64,000 bases of DNA from Caballeronia sp. INDeC2 (lineage in GTDB: Bacteria; Pseudomonadota; Gammaproteobacteria; Burkholderiales; Burkholderiaceae): positions 35,091 to 99,090 of the forward strand of contig NZ_JALQDG010000004.1 in NCBI RefSeq assembly GCF_023631325.1, written 5' to 3'. A program made the translations under genes and the position numbers. Positions within the stretch are counted from its first letter, which is position 1. Every line of letters begins with the position of its first letter. Under the pieces are notes generated by a model. The model was not told the origin of the DNA. It worked only from the letters and a program-made list of their open reading frames with translations, and did not search any database. Below are positions 29,950-38,642 of the stretch, piece by piece.

Positions 29950-30055
29950 CGCAGCGCGACAGTCAAGCCCCGGGGCAGGCGCGGTCAGGCGCGGCCGCGC
30001 ATCGCCCCGAACCCGTTGCCCCATTCAAGCCGCCGCTCAACATACAAGGAAGACC

Positions 30056-30412
30056 ATGCTGCGGGAATTCGTCCTCGCCTGTGCTCTCGCGACGCCCGTC
30101 TGCGCGTTTGCGTTTACCGGCAACGATCTGAACAAGCTCTGCACCAAAACGGATCCCAACTCGCGGACTGCCTGCGCGGCCTATATCGAAGGCGCGGCGG
30201 ACGGCATCTACAACACGATCGAGGCGATCGGCGGAACCTCCGGGCCGCAGGTCGGCCAGTATTTCTGCCTGCCGGCGGACGTGAAGCCGCAGCAGCTCAC
30301 GGACGCGGTGCGCAAGTACATCGCCAATAATCCCGACAAAGCCGATTTCAACGCGACCACGATGGTCTCGCTCGGCCTCGGCAAGGCGTTCCCCTGCAAG
30401 GCGGAACGCTGA
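30056..30412 (+). CDS. Rap1a/Tai-domain secreted protein
   Basis: A 118-residue protein with a signal peptide (cleavage after CAFAF or nearby, about residue 19). The domain pattern fits Rap1a/Tai: conserved cysteines in LNKLC, TACAAYIEGAADG, YFCLPADV and FPCKAER, with the motif QLTDAVRKYIANNPD. The family includes immunity proteins against type VI amidase effectors, but no effector or T6SS gene is near, so an immunity role is not supported here. An AAGGAA site precedes the ATG. Confidence 0.8.
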   Translation: MLREFVLACALATPVCAFAFTGNDLNKLCTKTDPNSRTACAAYIEGAADGIYNTIEAIGGTSGPQVGQYFCLPADVKPQQLTDAVRKYIANNPDKADFNATTMVSLGLGKAFPCKAER

Positions 30413-30548
30413 AGGTCTTTTGACGCCGGGGACGCCCGTGCGCGTCCCGGCGTCGCGCTGCATCGTGCAGCATTCCGCATCCGTGCGATGCAACCGCCGT
30501 ATCCACCTCGCCGCTTCCACTTTTCACGAGGCTGATCCCGCGACGCTC

Positions 30549-31772
30549 ATGCTCTCACTCGATCACTTCCTGAACCTCGCCGAACGGCCGCTCGGCACCT
30601 GGCCCGGCGCCTTCGTCGTGGCCGCCATCGCGGTGGCGGTCGCGGTGGGCGTGCATCGCATCGGCGCGCGCATCCTCATGCGCATCGCGCGGCCGTATCC
30701 GCTGATGAGCGTCGTCTTGCGCTACGTCGACACGCCCGCGCTCATCCTGCTCATCATCCTCGGAATCGGTTTCATGATTTTCGAGGCGCCGGATACGCTG
30801 CCGTTCATCGGTGTGCTGCGCGATGTCGAAACGGTCGCGCTGATCGGCGCGCTCACGTTCCTCGCGATGCGTTCGGCGGGCGCGGTGGGCGAGGCGATCG
30901 TGCAGGCGCATCCGCTCGACACCGACGACAACCTCAACGCGCGCCGCATTCACACGCAGGCGCGCGTGCTCGCGCGCTCGGTGATGGTGGTGATCGTGAT
31001 CATCGGCTTCGGCGCGGCGCTGATGGCGTTTCCGAGCGTGCGTCAGATCGGCGCGAGCCTGCTGGCGTCGGCGGGGGTGGCGGGACTGGTCGCCGGTATC
31101 GCGGCGCGGCCGGTGCTCGGCAACCTGATCGCGGGATTGCAGATCGCGCTGTCGCAGCCGATCCGCCTCGACGATGTCGTCGTGATTCAGGGCGAGTGGG
31201 GGCGCGTGGAGGAGATCACCGGCACGTATGTGTCGATTCGCATCTGGGACCAGCGGCGCCTGATCGTGCCGTTGCAGTGGTTCATCGAAAATCCGTTCAC
31301 GAACTGGACGCGCAACAGCTCGCAGATCATCGGCTCGGTGTTTTTATACGTCGATTACCGGATGCCGATCGCGCCGCTGCGCGAAGAACTGGAGCGCATT
31401 CTCGCGCACGCGCCGGAATGGGACGGGCGCGTGCAGGTGCTGCAAGTCACCGACGCCACCGACCGCGCGATGCAGCTTCGCGTGCTCGTCAGTTCCTTCG
31501 ATTCGGCGCTCAACTGGGATTTGCGCTGCCGCGTGCGCGAAGGGCTCGTGAACTTCGTGCAGGCCGCCTATCCGCAGTATTTGCCGCGTGCGCGCGCGGA
31601 TTTGTCGACGGACAGGGAACATCACGTCGATTTCGCGCCGCCGCTCGATCGCGCGAACACGACGCATGCTGCGAGCACCGCGAACACTCCCGCCGACCCG
31701 GTCGCGAGCCGCGGCGAGCAGAGCGGTCCGGACCCGCGCGCGCACGCGGCGGCATCGACCGGTAAGACCTGA
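30549..31772 (+). CDS. Small-conductance mechanosensitive channel (MscS family)
   Basis: A 407-residue inner-membrane channel that opens on hypo-osmotic shock. Three or four N-terminal hydrophobic segments precede the pore helix GVAGLVAGIAARPVLGNLI (near residues 176-194), followed by the cytoplasmic beta domain with IRIWDQRRLIVPLQWFIENPF. The C-terminal 50 residues are Ala/Thr/Arg-rich and probably disordered. An upstream in-frame start would add 43 residues without family character. It lies 78 bp upstream of otsA, suggesting a shared osmotic-stress role. Confidence 0.9.
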   Translation: MLSLDHFLNLAERPLGTWPGAFVVAAIAVAVAVGVHRIGARILMRIARPYPLMSVVLRYVDTPALILLIILGIGFMIFEAPDTLPFIGVLRDVETVALIGALTFLAMRSAGAVGEAIVQAHPLDTDDNLNARRIHTQARVLARSVMVVIVIIGFGAALMAFPSVRQIGASLLASAGVAGLVAGIAARPVLGNLIAGLQIALSQPIRLDDVVVIQGEWGRVEEITGTYVSIRIWDQRRLIVPLQWFIENPFTNWTRNSSQIIGSVFLYVDYRMPIAPLREELERILAHAPEWDGRVQVLQVTDATDRAMQLRVLVSSFDSALNWDLRCRVREGLVNFVQAAYPQYLPRARADLSTDREHHVDFAPPLDRANTTHAASTANTPADPVASRGEQSGPDPRAHAAASTGKT

Positions 31773-31850
31773 ACCCGCGCGGCGTTTCCCAGTCGAAAAT
31801 TTTGGGTTTATTTTAAAAACAGAACAGTTCGAAGAGGAAAAGGAAAGCAT

Positions 31851-33236
31851 ATGAGCCGTCTCGTCGTCGTATCCAACCGGGTCGCCACGCCGACCGAAAC
31901 CAAGGGCTCCGCGGGCGGGCTCGCCGTCGGCGTCTTCGGCGCGCTGAAGGACAGCGGCGGCGTCTGGTTCGGCTGGAGCGGGGACGTGGTGAGCGAAACC
32001 GTCGCGAACCAGGGGCCGAAGCTCGAACAGGACGGCGCTGTGACCTTTGCGACCGTCGGCCTGCCGAAGAAGGACTACGACCAGTATTACCGCGGCTTCT
32101 CCAACGCGATGCTGTGGCCGGTCTTTCACTATCGCAACGATCTCGCCGTCTACGACCGCGACGAATACGCCGGCTACCGGCGCGTGAACGCGTGGCTCGC
32201 GCACAAGCTCATCAAGCTGCTCCAACCCGACGACATCATCTGGGTTCATGACTATCACCTGATTCCGTTCGCCGAAGCGCTGCGCTCCGCAGGCATCAAT
32301 AATCGCATCGGCTTCTTTCTGCATATTCCGTTTCCGTCGCCGCAGATTCTCTTGAACATTCCGCCGCACGAGGAACTGGTGAAGTCGCTGTGTTGCTACG
32401 ACGTGGTCGGTTTTCAGACCGAACGGGATCGCGTGGCGTTTCACGACTACATCGTGCGGCACGCGCACGGCACCGCTACGCCCGACGGCCATGTCGAAGC
32501 GTTCGGCCGAAGGCTCAGGACGAACGTGTATCGCATCGGCGTGTTTCCCGACGAGATCGCCGAGCAGGCCAAACGCGGCGAAGCGCGTCAGGACGTGATG
32601 GATCTCAAACAGAGCCTCGAAGGCCGCAAGCTCATCATGAGCGTGGACCGGCTCGACTACTCGAAAGGGCTGGTCGAGCGCTTTCGCGCGTTCGAGCATT
32701 TTCTGGAGAAGTCGCCGGAGTGGCGCGGCAACGTCACGCTCGTGCAGATCGCGCCGCCGACGCGCTCGGACGTCGAAACCTATCAGCAGATTCGCCAGAA
32801 CCTGGAGTACGAAGCGGGGCGCATCAACGGGCGCTATTCGGGACTCGATTACACGCCGATCCGCTATCTCAACCAGCGCTACGACCGGTGGAAGCTGATG
32901 TCGCTCTTTCGCGAATCGCAGATCGGGCTCGTCACGCCACTGCGCGACGGCATGAACCTCGTCGCGAAGGAGTACATCGCCGCGCAGAATCCTGACGACC
33001 CCGGCGTGCTCGTGCTCTCGCAGTTCGCCGGCGCGGCGGATGAAATGAGCGGCGCGGTGATGGTCAATCCGCATGACATCGTCGGCATGGGCGAGGCGAT
33101 CGCGCGCGCGCTCGCGATGCCGCTCGCCGAGCGCAAGCAGCGCTATGAAACCAACATGACAGCGCTGCGAAAGCACGATCTGGGCGTGTGGCGCGACAAC
33201 TTCCTCGCGGATCTGCGCGGCGACGCCAAAGCGTAA
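31851..33236 (+). CDS. otsA: Alpha,alpha-trehalose-phosphate synthase (UDP-forming)
   Basis: A GT20 glycosyltransferase that joins UDP-glucose and glucose 6-phosphate to trehalose 6-phosphate, an osmoprotectant precursor. In the 461-residue protein: SNRVATP and SAGGLAVG at the N-terminus, WVHDYHLIP near 130-138, [20 protein letters not shown] near 266 and the UDP-binding [13 protein letters not shown] near 363. An AGGAAA site and an AT-rich leader precede the ATG. No trehalose-phosphatase gene (otsB) is seen in this window. Confidence 0.96.
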   Translation: MSRLVVVSNRVATPTETKGSAGGLAVGVFGALKDSGGVWFGWSGDVVSETVANQGPKLEQDGAVTFATVGLPKKDYDQYYRGFSNAMLWPVFHYRNDLAVYDRDEYAGYRRVNAWLAHKLIKLLQPDDIIWVHDYHLIPFAEALRSAGINNRIGFFLHIPFPSPQILLNIPPHEELVKSLCCYDVVGFQTERDRVAFHDYIVRHAHGTATPDGHVEAFGRRLRTNVYRIGVFPDEIAEQAKRGEARQDVMDLKQSLEGRKLIMSVDRLDYSKGLVERFRAFEHFLEKSPEWRGNVTLVQIAPPTRSDVETYQQIRQNLEYEAGRINGRYSGLDYTPIRYLNQRYDRWKLMSLFRESQIGLVTPLRDGMNLVAKEYIAAQNPDDPGVLVLSQFAGAADEMSGAVMVNPHDIVGMGEAIARALAMPLAERKQRYETNMTALRKHDLGVWRDNFLADLRGDAKA

Positions 33237-33243
33237 CCGTTGT

Positions 33244-33261
33244 GCGAAACGATTGTTTCGC
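33244..33261. repeat. Inverted repeat GCGAAAC-4-GTTTCGC after otsA
   Basis: A perfect 7-bp inverted repeat with a 4-nt centre lies 7 bp past the otsA stop. There is no T run on either strand, so it is a poor intrinsic terminator. Its shape resembles LacI/PurR-type operators but with two extra central bases. Role unknown. Confidence 0.4.
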
Positions 33262-33477
33262 CCCTGTAACAGAGCGATGAAAGTGCAATAGATGCCTCAG
33301 GCGCCGGCATTCGCACTCGATAATGGGTTCATCGCACGGGCGCACAGCGCGAGACGGACTTACGCGTAAGGCCAAACCTTGTTGGCCGAGCTTACGGCCG
33401 GCTGTCATACTCGATGCGCGCCGCGGCCGGCGTCCGTAGTCCGCGCTGTGGTCGATATCCGCATGGAGACGAGAACG

Positions 33478-34548
33478 ATGAGAATTGCCCAGATTGCTCC
33501 GCTGACCGAGTCGGTGCCGCCGAAACTTTATGGCGGGACCGAGCGCGTCGTGTCGTACCTTACCGAGGCGCTCGTCGAGCTCGGTCACGACGTGACGCTC
33601 TTCGCAACCGGCGATTCGCAGACCAGCGCCAACCTGGAAGCCGTCTGGCCTCGGGCATTGCGGCTCGACCCGGCGATCCGCGACCGTATCGCGCCTCACA
33701 TGCTGTTGATGGAGCTCGTGCGCCGCCGCGCCGAAGAGTTCGACGTCCTGCATTTTCACATGGACTATTACTCTTTCTCCCTCTTCAAGCGCCAGGACAC
33801 GCCCTTCGTCACGACGATGCACGGCCGCCTCGATCTACCCGAGCAACAGCCGGTGTTCGATACGTTCAACACGGCGCCCGTGATCTCCATTTCCGATTCG
33901 CAACGTCATCCGCTGCCGCAGGCGAAGTGGGTCCGCACGGTGTATCACGGCTTGCCGGAGAAGCTCTATACGCCGCAGCCGGTGGAGCAGAAGTATCTGG
34001 CGTTCCTCGGACGAATCTCGCCGGAAAAGCGTGTCGACACGGCGATTCGCATCGCGGGCCGCTGCGGCTTGCCGATCAAGATCGCCGCCAAGGTCGATTT
34101 CGCCGATCACGAGTATTTCGAGCGCGAGATCGCGCCGCTGCTGGACTTGCCGTACGTCGAATATGTCGGCGAGATCAACGACAGTCAGAAGGCCGAATTT
34201 CTCTCGGGCGCGCATGCGCTCATGTTCCCGATCGACTGGCCGGAGCCGTTCGGGCTCGTGATGATCGAAGCGATGGCGTGCGGAACGCCTGTCATCGCGT
34301 TCAATCGCGGCTCGGTGCCGGAAGTGCTGGACGAAGGCGTGTCGGGTTTTATCGTCGAGGATGAAATCGGCGCGGTGGCCGCGGTGAATCGTCTGCACAC
34401 TTTGTCGCGCGAGCGTGTGCGAGCGCGCTTCGAGGAGCGCTTCACGTCGCATCGCATGGCGCGGGAATATCTCGAAGCGTATCAGGCCGTGGTGCGCGCG
34501 CAAAAGCGTGCGCGCTTCAAGGTCATCGACCGCGCGACGACGTCCTGA
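33478..34548 (+). CDS. Glycosyltransferase family 4 protein
   Basis: A GT-B fold retaining glycosyltransferase of 356 residues. The acceptor-side loop LYGGTERVVSYL is at the N-terminus. The donor-site motif EPFGLVMIEA (E-x7-E, near 256-264) is followed by CGTPVIAFNRGSVPEV. The segment LGRISPEKRVDTAIRIA opens the second Rossmann domain. The acceptor sugar is unknown; position after otsA hints at a glucan or envelope sugar, but this is inference. The ATG at 33478 is chosen over one five codons upstream because MRIAQIAPL is the conserved family start. Confidence 0.88.
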   Translation: MRIAQIAPLTESVPPKLYGGTERVVSYLTEALVELGHDVTLFATGDSQTSANLEAVWPRALRLDPAIRDRIAPHMLLMELVRRRAEEFDVLHFHMDYYSFSLFKRQDTPFVTTMHGRLDLPEQQPVFDTFNTAPVISISDSQRHPLPQAKWVRTVYHGLPEKLYTPQPVEQKYLAFLGRISPEKRVDTAIRIAGRCGLPIKIAAKVDFADHEYFEREIAPLLDLPYVEYVGEINDSQKAEFLSGAHALMFPIDWPEPFGLVMIEAMACGTPVIAFNRGSVPEVLDEGVSGFIVEDEIGAVAAVNRLHTLSRERVRARFEERFTSHRMAREYLEAYQAVVRAQKRARFKVIDRATTS

Positions 34549-34565
34549 TCGTTCGCGAAGACGAA

Positions 34566-34613
34566 AAAACCGCCGTGCGGCGCGGCCCGAAGGTCGCGTC
34601 ACACGGCGGTTTT
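34566..34613. terminator. Bidirectional terminator between the GT4 and SYLF genes
   Basis: A 12-bp perfect outer stem (AAAACCGCCGTG / CACGGCGGTTTT) encloses a GC-rich loop. The plus strand ends in TTTT and the minus strand continues into a T6 run. It serves the two convergent genes. Confidence 0.75.
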
Positions 34614-34641
34614 GCATTCGCCGCGAGAAAGAGCCGCGCGC

Positions 34642-35235
34642 TCAGTACTTGATGCGCGAGACCTTCGTGCCTTGCAGCGAGACGTCGGCCATGAGGCCGG
34701 CGTTGGTCAGCACGATCGCCTCGACAGGCTTCGTGGCGGTGGTCGTGTCGATCGCGCCGTTCGCGCCCATCTTCACCAGCGCCACGGATGCATCCGCGCC
34801 CGCCGACCAGCCGTCGGAGTTGCGGAATTTGTCGAGCGCGTCCTGCGTCATGAACAGGAAGATCAGCGCCTTCGATTGCGCGCCCGCCTGCAGGCCGAAC
34901 GAGCCGGACGTCGTGCTGTAGTAGCCGACGGTGCTGCCACCGACACGCAGCGAACCCTTGCCGTATTGCGCGCCGACGATGAAGCCGGCCTGAAGCACCG
35001 ACGGGAACACCAGAATGCCGCGCGATTTCGCCACCAGCTCGCGCGAGCCGCCCACCGTGGCGTAGAGACGCTGGATCGTGCTGTCGACGTCGGCGTCGAT
35101 GGAGCGCCGATCATCGGCGGCGCCCGCGGCCGCTTCACTGCCGGTGTTCTTGTTCGCCGTACAGCCGGCAAGCGCAAGGCCTCCCAGCGCCAGAACGGCC
35201 GTCGACTTGAGCATGAAGTTTCGTCTTTGCATCAT
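34642..35235 (-). CDS. SYLF/Ysc84-domain lipoprotein
   Basis: A 197-residue protein with a lipoprotein signal: the lipobox LALAGC puts the lipidated cysteine at residue 25. The mature part is a SYLF domain, a lipid-binding fold; GILVFPSVLQAGFIVGAQYG and GYYSTTSGSFGLQAGAQ are its recognisable segments. It is probably tethered to the outer membrane facing the periplasm. Physiological role not established. It is transcribed alone toward the bidirectional terminator. Confidence 0.88.
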   Translation of the reverse strand: MMQRRNFMLKSTAVLALGGLALAGCTANKNTGSEAAAGAADDRRSIDADVDSTIQRLYATVGGSRELVAKSRGILVFPSVLQAGFIVGAQYGKGSLRVGGSTVGYYSTTSGSFGLQAGAQSKALIFLFMTQDALDKFRNSDGWSAGADASVALVKMGANGAIDTTTATKPVEAIVLTNAGLMADVSLQGTKVSRIKY

Positions 35236-35631
35236 TGTTCTCCATCGTGGAATTTAGGAAACCCCATAGAGCGGGAGGGTGAGGCACGCCAAGTTATAGC
35301 ACAGCAACCTGAAACACGAGCCCCGATCCATGCGCCCAAAGCCTTGTCGCGCGTGGGTTTTCAGGCACCGCAACATTCGGGGCAAGCGCTCTAACCTAGC
35401 TTACTCCGAATCCGGCCCCATAAGCGACAAACCCGCACGCGAAATTACATTCAACTTTCGGTCGAAGCTTCGTCTGCTAAAGGGTAGACGAAGCGCCGCT
35501 CAAAATGAAACGGCACGGGGAGATTTCGCCCGACGCGCGTCCTCGAGGTCAGCAGAATTTTCGTGGCGCCGCCTTAAGGTCGTACGAGAAAACCGCAAGG
35601 AGAAGTAGCAACGACCGTACCCGATCGCCGC
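35236..35631. other. Intergenic region without recognised gene
   Basis: About 400 bp of mixed composition. The only structure seen is a 9-bp inverted repeat GCTTCGTCT / AGACGAAGC at 35467-35475 and 35486-35494, without a T run. Short open frames here lack ribosome-binding sites and plausible protein character. Confidence 0.4.
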
Positions 35632-36114
35632 TCATGAATGGCTCGTCGTTTTTACCTCGGCCGCGGCGGAGGTCGAAGCGGGCGCCGGCGCGCGTTGCGG
35701 GCGGCGCAACGCGCGCCTGATGCCGCCGACCAGCATGCCCAGCACGAGGAGAAACACGGCGGGCACGATCCAATAGCCGACGAACGCATGCCACAGATAA
35801 TCGGCGAGCGTCGCCTTGCGATGCGCGTATTCGGCGAGCGCTTCCTGATGCTTCACCTCGGTGGCCGCGATGGCGTCTTCGGGACACCCGGTGGCGCGGG
35901 CCTCCTCGGATGTGCCGCGACAGCGCGCGGCGGCGCCAGCGGCGCGTTGTGCGTCGGTCAGCTCCCAAGTGGAGAGCGCCTTTTGAAGGTCGACATTGTT
36001 GTACGCCATCTCCTCGCGCACCTCACTGACTGCGACAATCAGCACCGGCACGAACCAGAACGTGATCGTCACGAGCCACCGCCTGAACCAGCGGTTCTTG
36101 TCTCTCCATGCCAT
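35632..36114 (-). CDS. Hypothetical two-span membrane protein
   Basis: A 160-residue protein not recognised as a characterised family. A transmembrane helix lies at about 13-30 (VTITFWFVPVLIVAVSEV) and another at about 112-130 (WIVPAVFLLVLGMLVGGI). The 80-residue loop between them is helical, Ala/Glu-rich and has two cysteines. The C-terminus is Arg/Pro/Ala-rich. Topology suggests both ends in the cytoplasm and the loop in the periplasm. It is flanked by unrelated small genes and appears to be a single-gene unit. Confidence 0.75.
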   Translation of the reverse strand: MAWRDKNRWFRRWLVTITFWFVPVLIVAVSEVREEMAYNNVDLQKALSTWELTDAQRAAGAAARCRGTSEEARATGCPEDAIAATEVKHQEALAEYAHRKATLADYLWHAFVGYWIVPAVFLLVLGMLVGGIRRALRRPQRAPAPASTSAAAEVKTTSHS

Positions 36115-36344
36115 CCGGATGCCTCCATGCGCGGCTCTTCGCCTCGCTCGAAACGGCGGCGGCCGATGGCGTGTTTCTTGTAATCGTGAGGGGGCCGCCT
36201 TCGCGCCATCTTATGAGAAAAAGACAACGGTGCGAATCACTTGCTTGGGTGCAGTGCAATATCGGCCGGTAGGATGCGTAAATAGGAAAGGGTCGCCGCG
36301 CGCGACCGGCGCGGCGTAGCGCACATGTGAGCGCGTCGGCGCGA

Positions 36345-36641
36345 TCAGCCCTTGTTGCTGAGGCAGCTCTTCATGAAGGCCTTGCGGTCGTCGCCTTTCT
36401 TGTCGCTTGCCTGTTGATTGCATGCGGTCATCTTCTGTTGCTGCGTCATCGGCGCGGAAGCTGCGGCGGGCGCGGCCGAAAGACAGCTCTTCATGAAGGC
36501 CTTGCGGTCGTCGCCTTTCTTATCGCCTGCCTGCTTGTTGCAATCGGTCATCTTGCTTTGCTGGCTGTTGGCCGCGAACGCTGCATTCGCGCCGAGCGTC
36601 AGGCTCAGCACGGCAATGAGGGCGGTGGCTCGAATAGTCAT
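36345..36641 (-). CDS. PsiF repeat-containing protein
   Basis: An exported 98-residue protein. A signal peptide ends near residue 24 (ANAAFA). Two PsiF repeats follow, each with the pattern MT-x-CN-x-QA-x-DKKGDDRKAFMKSCLS, and each has two cysteines likely to form a disulfide. E. coli PsiF is phosphate-starvation-inducible, but its function is unknown. The two repeats are almost identical in DNA, indicating a recent internal duplication. No Pho box was identified upstream. Confidence 0.88.
   Translation of the reverse strand: MTIRATALIAVLSLTLGANAAFAANSQQSKMTDCNKQAGDKKGDDRKAFMKSCLSAAPAAASAPMTQQQKMTACNQQASDKKGDDRKAFMKSCLSNKG
36361..36560 (-). repeat. 120-bp tandem duplication inside the psiF-like gene
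   Basis: Positions 36361-36440 and 36481-36560 are direct copies exactly 120 bp apart. Their first 40 bases differ at one position. The conservation at silent sites points to a recent duplication or gene conversion. Confidence 0.75.
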
Positions 36642-36882
36642 GTGACGCTCCCTGATTTGAGTGACGGTTTATTCTTCGACGGCGCCTGTCTATAGCGGCA
36701 TGCCGCCCGCGCATTATGGCAAACCCAATATGAACGGTGTGTGGGATAAGGTGAAATCGGGATGCGGCGCACAGAACGCGGGAATAAGGCTTGCACGCGC
36801 CTTTCATCTCATCGACGATCCGCACGAAGCAGGCAGCCGACGTATGATCGTGCGATGCATGTCCACGCAAAGGAGACGGTTC

Positions 36883-37164
36883 ATGTCGACGCCGCTGTCC
36901 GACCATTACAAAGGCTTCGAAATCAACGTGCAGGCATTGCGGCGCGCGAAAGAACGCGACGAACCGGACGACGGTCCACGCCACTTCGACATCGTCGTGA
37001 CGATCGCGCGGAGCGCGCACGGCGACAGCGGCCGCTCGGTCATGTTCGGCGTGCCCGAGCAGGAACCTTTCGACAGCCCGATCGACGCCACGCGCGCGGG
37101 CATCGACTACGCGCGCGACATCATCGACAACAAGGTGGACGGGCAATCGGTCGAAGATCTGTGA
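36883..37164 (+). CDS. Hypothetical protein, 93 residues
   Basis: No characterised family recognised. The start at 36883 is set by AGGAG 8-12 nt upstream. The protein is soluble and acidic, beginning MSTPLSDHYKGFEINVQALR. A strand-rich middle (HFDIVVTIARS) and an amphipathic C-terminal helix (ATRAGIDYARDIIDNKVDG) suggest a compact alpha/beta domain. It stands alone between the psiF-like gene (divergent) and the sugar ABC genes. Confidence 0.7.
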   Translation: MSTPLSDHYKGFEINVQALRRAKERDEPDDGPRHFDIVVTIARSAHGDSGRSVMFGVPEQEPFDSPIDATRAGIDYARDIIDNKVDGQSVEDL

Positions 37165-37423
37165 TAACCGACCACGCCGCATGTGGACTACACGTTAGCC
37201 CGATTGACCTGCAGCGTCTCTGCAACGAGAATCGACGGCGAGCAAACGTTGAAACCGCGCTCGCAAGGGCGATCGAAGGCTTCGGCGCGTGACACGAAGC
37301 GCGGGCGCGACAGGGCGCCGGCGATCACATCCCTTCGTTGCCCGGCGCGGATCGACACGCGTTGCTCGCGTTCGCTGCATCTCGCACGACCAGACAAACC
37401 AGAACAAAGCACTGGAGATCCGC

Positions 37424-38386
37424 ATGAACCGAACCATCCGCCGACGCGTCCTGTCGGCCGCCGTCGCGCTTGCCGTGTGCAGCGCATTGCCTTTCGCATC
37501 GTCATCCGCATTCGCGCAAACGGCGGGCAAGCCGAAAGTCGCGCTCGTCATGAAGTCGCTCGCCAACGAGTTCTTCCTGACCATGGAAAACGGCGCGAAA
37601 GACTATCAGGCGCACAACCCCAGCCAGTTCGACCTGATCACCAACGGCATCAAGGATGAAACCGACACCGCCGCGCAGATCCGCATCGTCGAGCAGATGA
37701 TCGTCTCGAAGGTCGACGCGCTCGTCATCGCGCCGGCGGATTCGAAGGCGCTTGTGCCGGTGATCAAGAAGGCGGCGGACGCGGGCATCATCGTCGTGAA
37801 CATCGACAACCGGCTCGATCCGGACGTGCTCAAGTCCAAGGATCTGAACGTGCCGTTCGTCGGACCGGACAACAAGAAGGGCGCGAGAAAGGTCGGCGAT
37901 TATCTCGCGCCGAAGCTCAAGAAGGGCGATGAAGTCGCGATCATCGAAGGCGTGACGACCACCACGAACTCGCAGGCGCGCAGCGCGGGTTTCAAGGAAG
38001 CGATGGACGCGGCCGGCATGAAGGTCGTCGCGCTGCAGTCGGGCGAATGGGAAATCGACAAGGGCAACGCGGTGGCCTCGCAGATCCTGAACGCGAACCC
38101 GAACGTGAAGGCGCTCCTGTGCGATAACGACAACATGGCGATCGGGGCCGTGTCGGCGATTCGCGCGGCGGGCAAGGCGGGCAAGGTGCAAGTCGTCGGC
38201 TTCGACAACATCGGCGCGATCAAGCCGATGCTGAAAGACGGCCGCGTGCTCGCGACCGCCGACCAGTACGCGGCCAAGCAGGCGGTGTTCGGCATCGACG
38301 TCGCGCTGAAGGCGATTTCCGGCCACAAGAAGCAGTCGGAGCTTTCGCAGGTCGTGGAAACGCCGGTCGATCTCGTGACGAAGTAA
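37424..38386 (+). CDS. Sugar ABC transporter, periplasmic substrate-binding protein (RbsB-like)
   Basis: A type I periplasmic binding protein (Peripla_BP_4) of 320 residues with a signal peptide ending in SSAFA at about residue 31. The fold is indicated by VALVMKSLANEFF at the start of the mature protein, DALVIAPADSKAL, and VQVVGFDNIGAIKPML. It feeds the importer encoded by the next two genes. Ribose or a related pentose is the inferred ligand because ribokinase is in the same cluster. GGAG precedes the ATG. A 256-bp gap separates it from the ATPase gene. Confidence 0.9.
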   Translation: MNRTIRRRVLSAAVALAVCSALPFASSSAFAQTAGKPKVALVMKSLANEFFLTMENGAKDYQAHNPSQFDLITNGIKDETDTAAQIRIVEQMIVSKVDALVIAPADSKALVPVIKKAADAGIIVVNIDNRLDPDVLKSKDLNVPFVGPDNKKGARKVGDYLAPKLKKGDEVAIIEGVTTTTNSQARSAGFKEAMDAAGMKVVALQSGEWEIDKGNAVASQILNANPNVKALLCDNDNMAIGAVSAIRAAGKAGKVQVVGFDNIGAIKPMLKDGRVLATADQYAAKQAVFGIDVALKAISGHKKQSELSQVVETPVDLVTK

Positions 38387-38642
38387 GCCGGGCGCGCGGC
38401 GGCGTCGTTCGGCGCCGTCTCGCGCGAGGACCTAAAGTTCGCGGCCAGCGTGCCGATAACACACTGACGAGCGCGGAAGGCAGACGGCGCGGGCATCGTT
38501 TGCGGCCATCCGGAAGCTTTTCGCGCGGGCATCGGAAAACGCATCGAGCCGCGCGCCTCGATGCACGGGCATGTCGCACGGACCCATTCCGAAGCCATGC
38601 GGGACACACACGAGGATGCACAGCGAAGCCTTGAAGCGCCCC

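Noticed and set aside
35330..35608. A 92-codon frame in the 35.2-35.6 kb gap
   Set aside because: No ribosome-binding site, composition typical of random Arg/Ser-rich translation, no recognisable domain.
37241..37250. LacI-type operator (AACGTT) before the sugar-binding protein gene
   Set aside because: Only the central six bases are symmetric; flanks do not match, and no second copy is found near the regulator gene.
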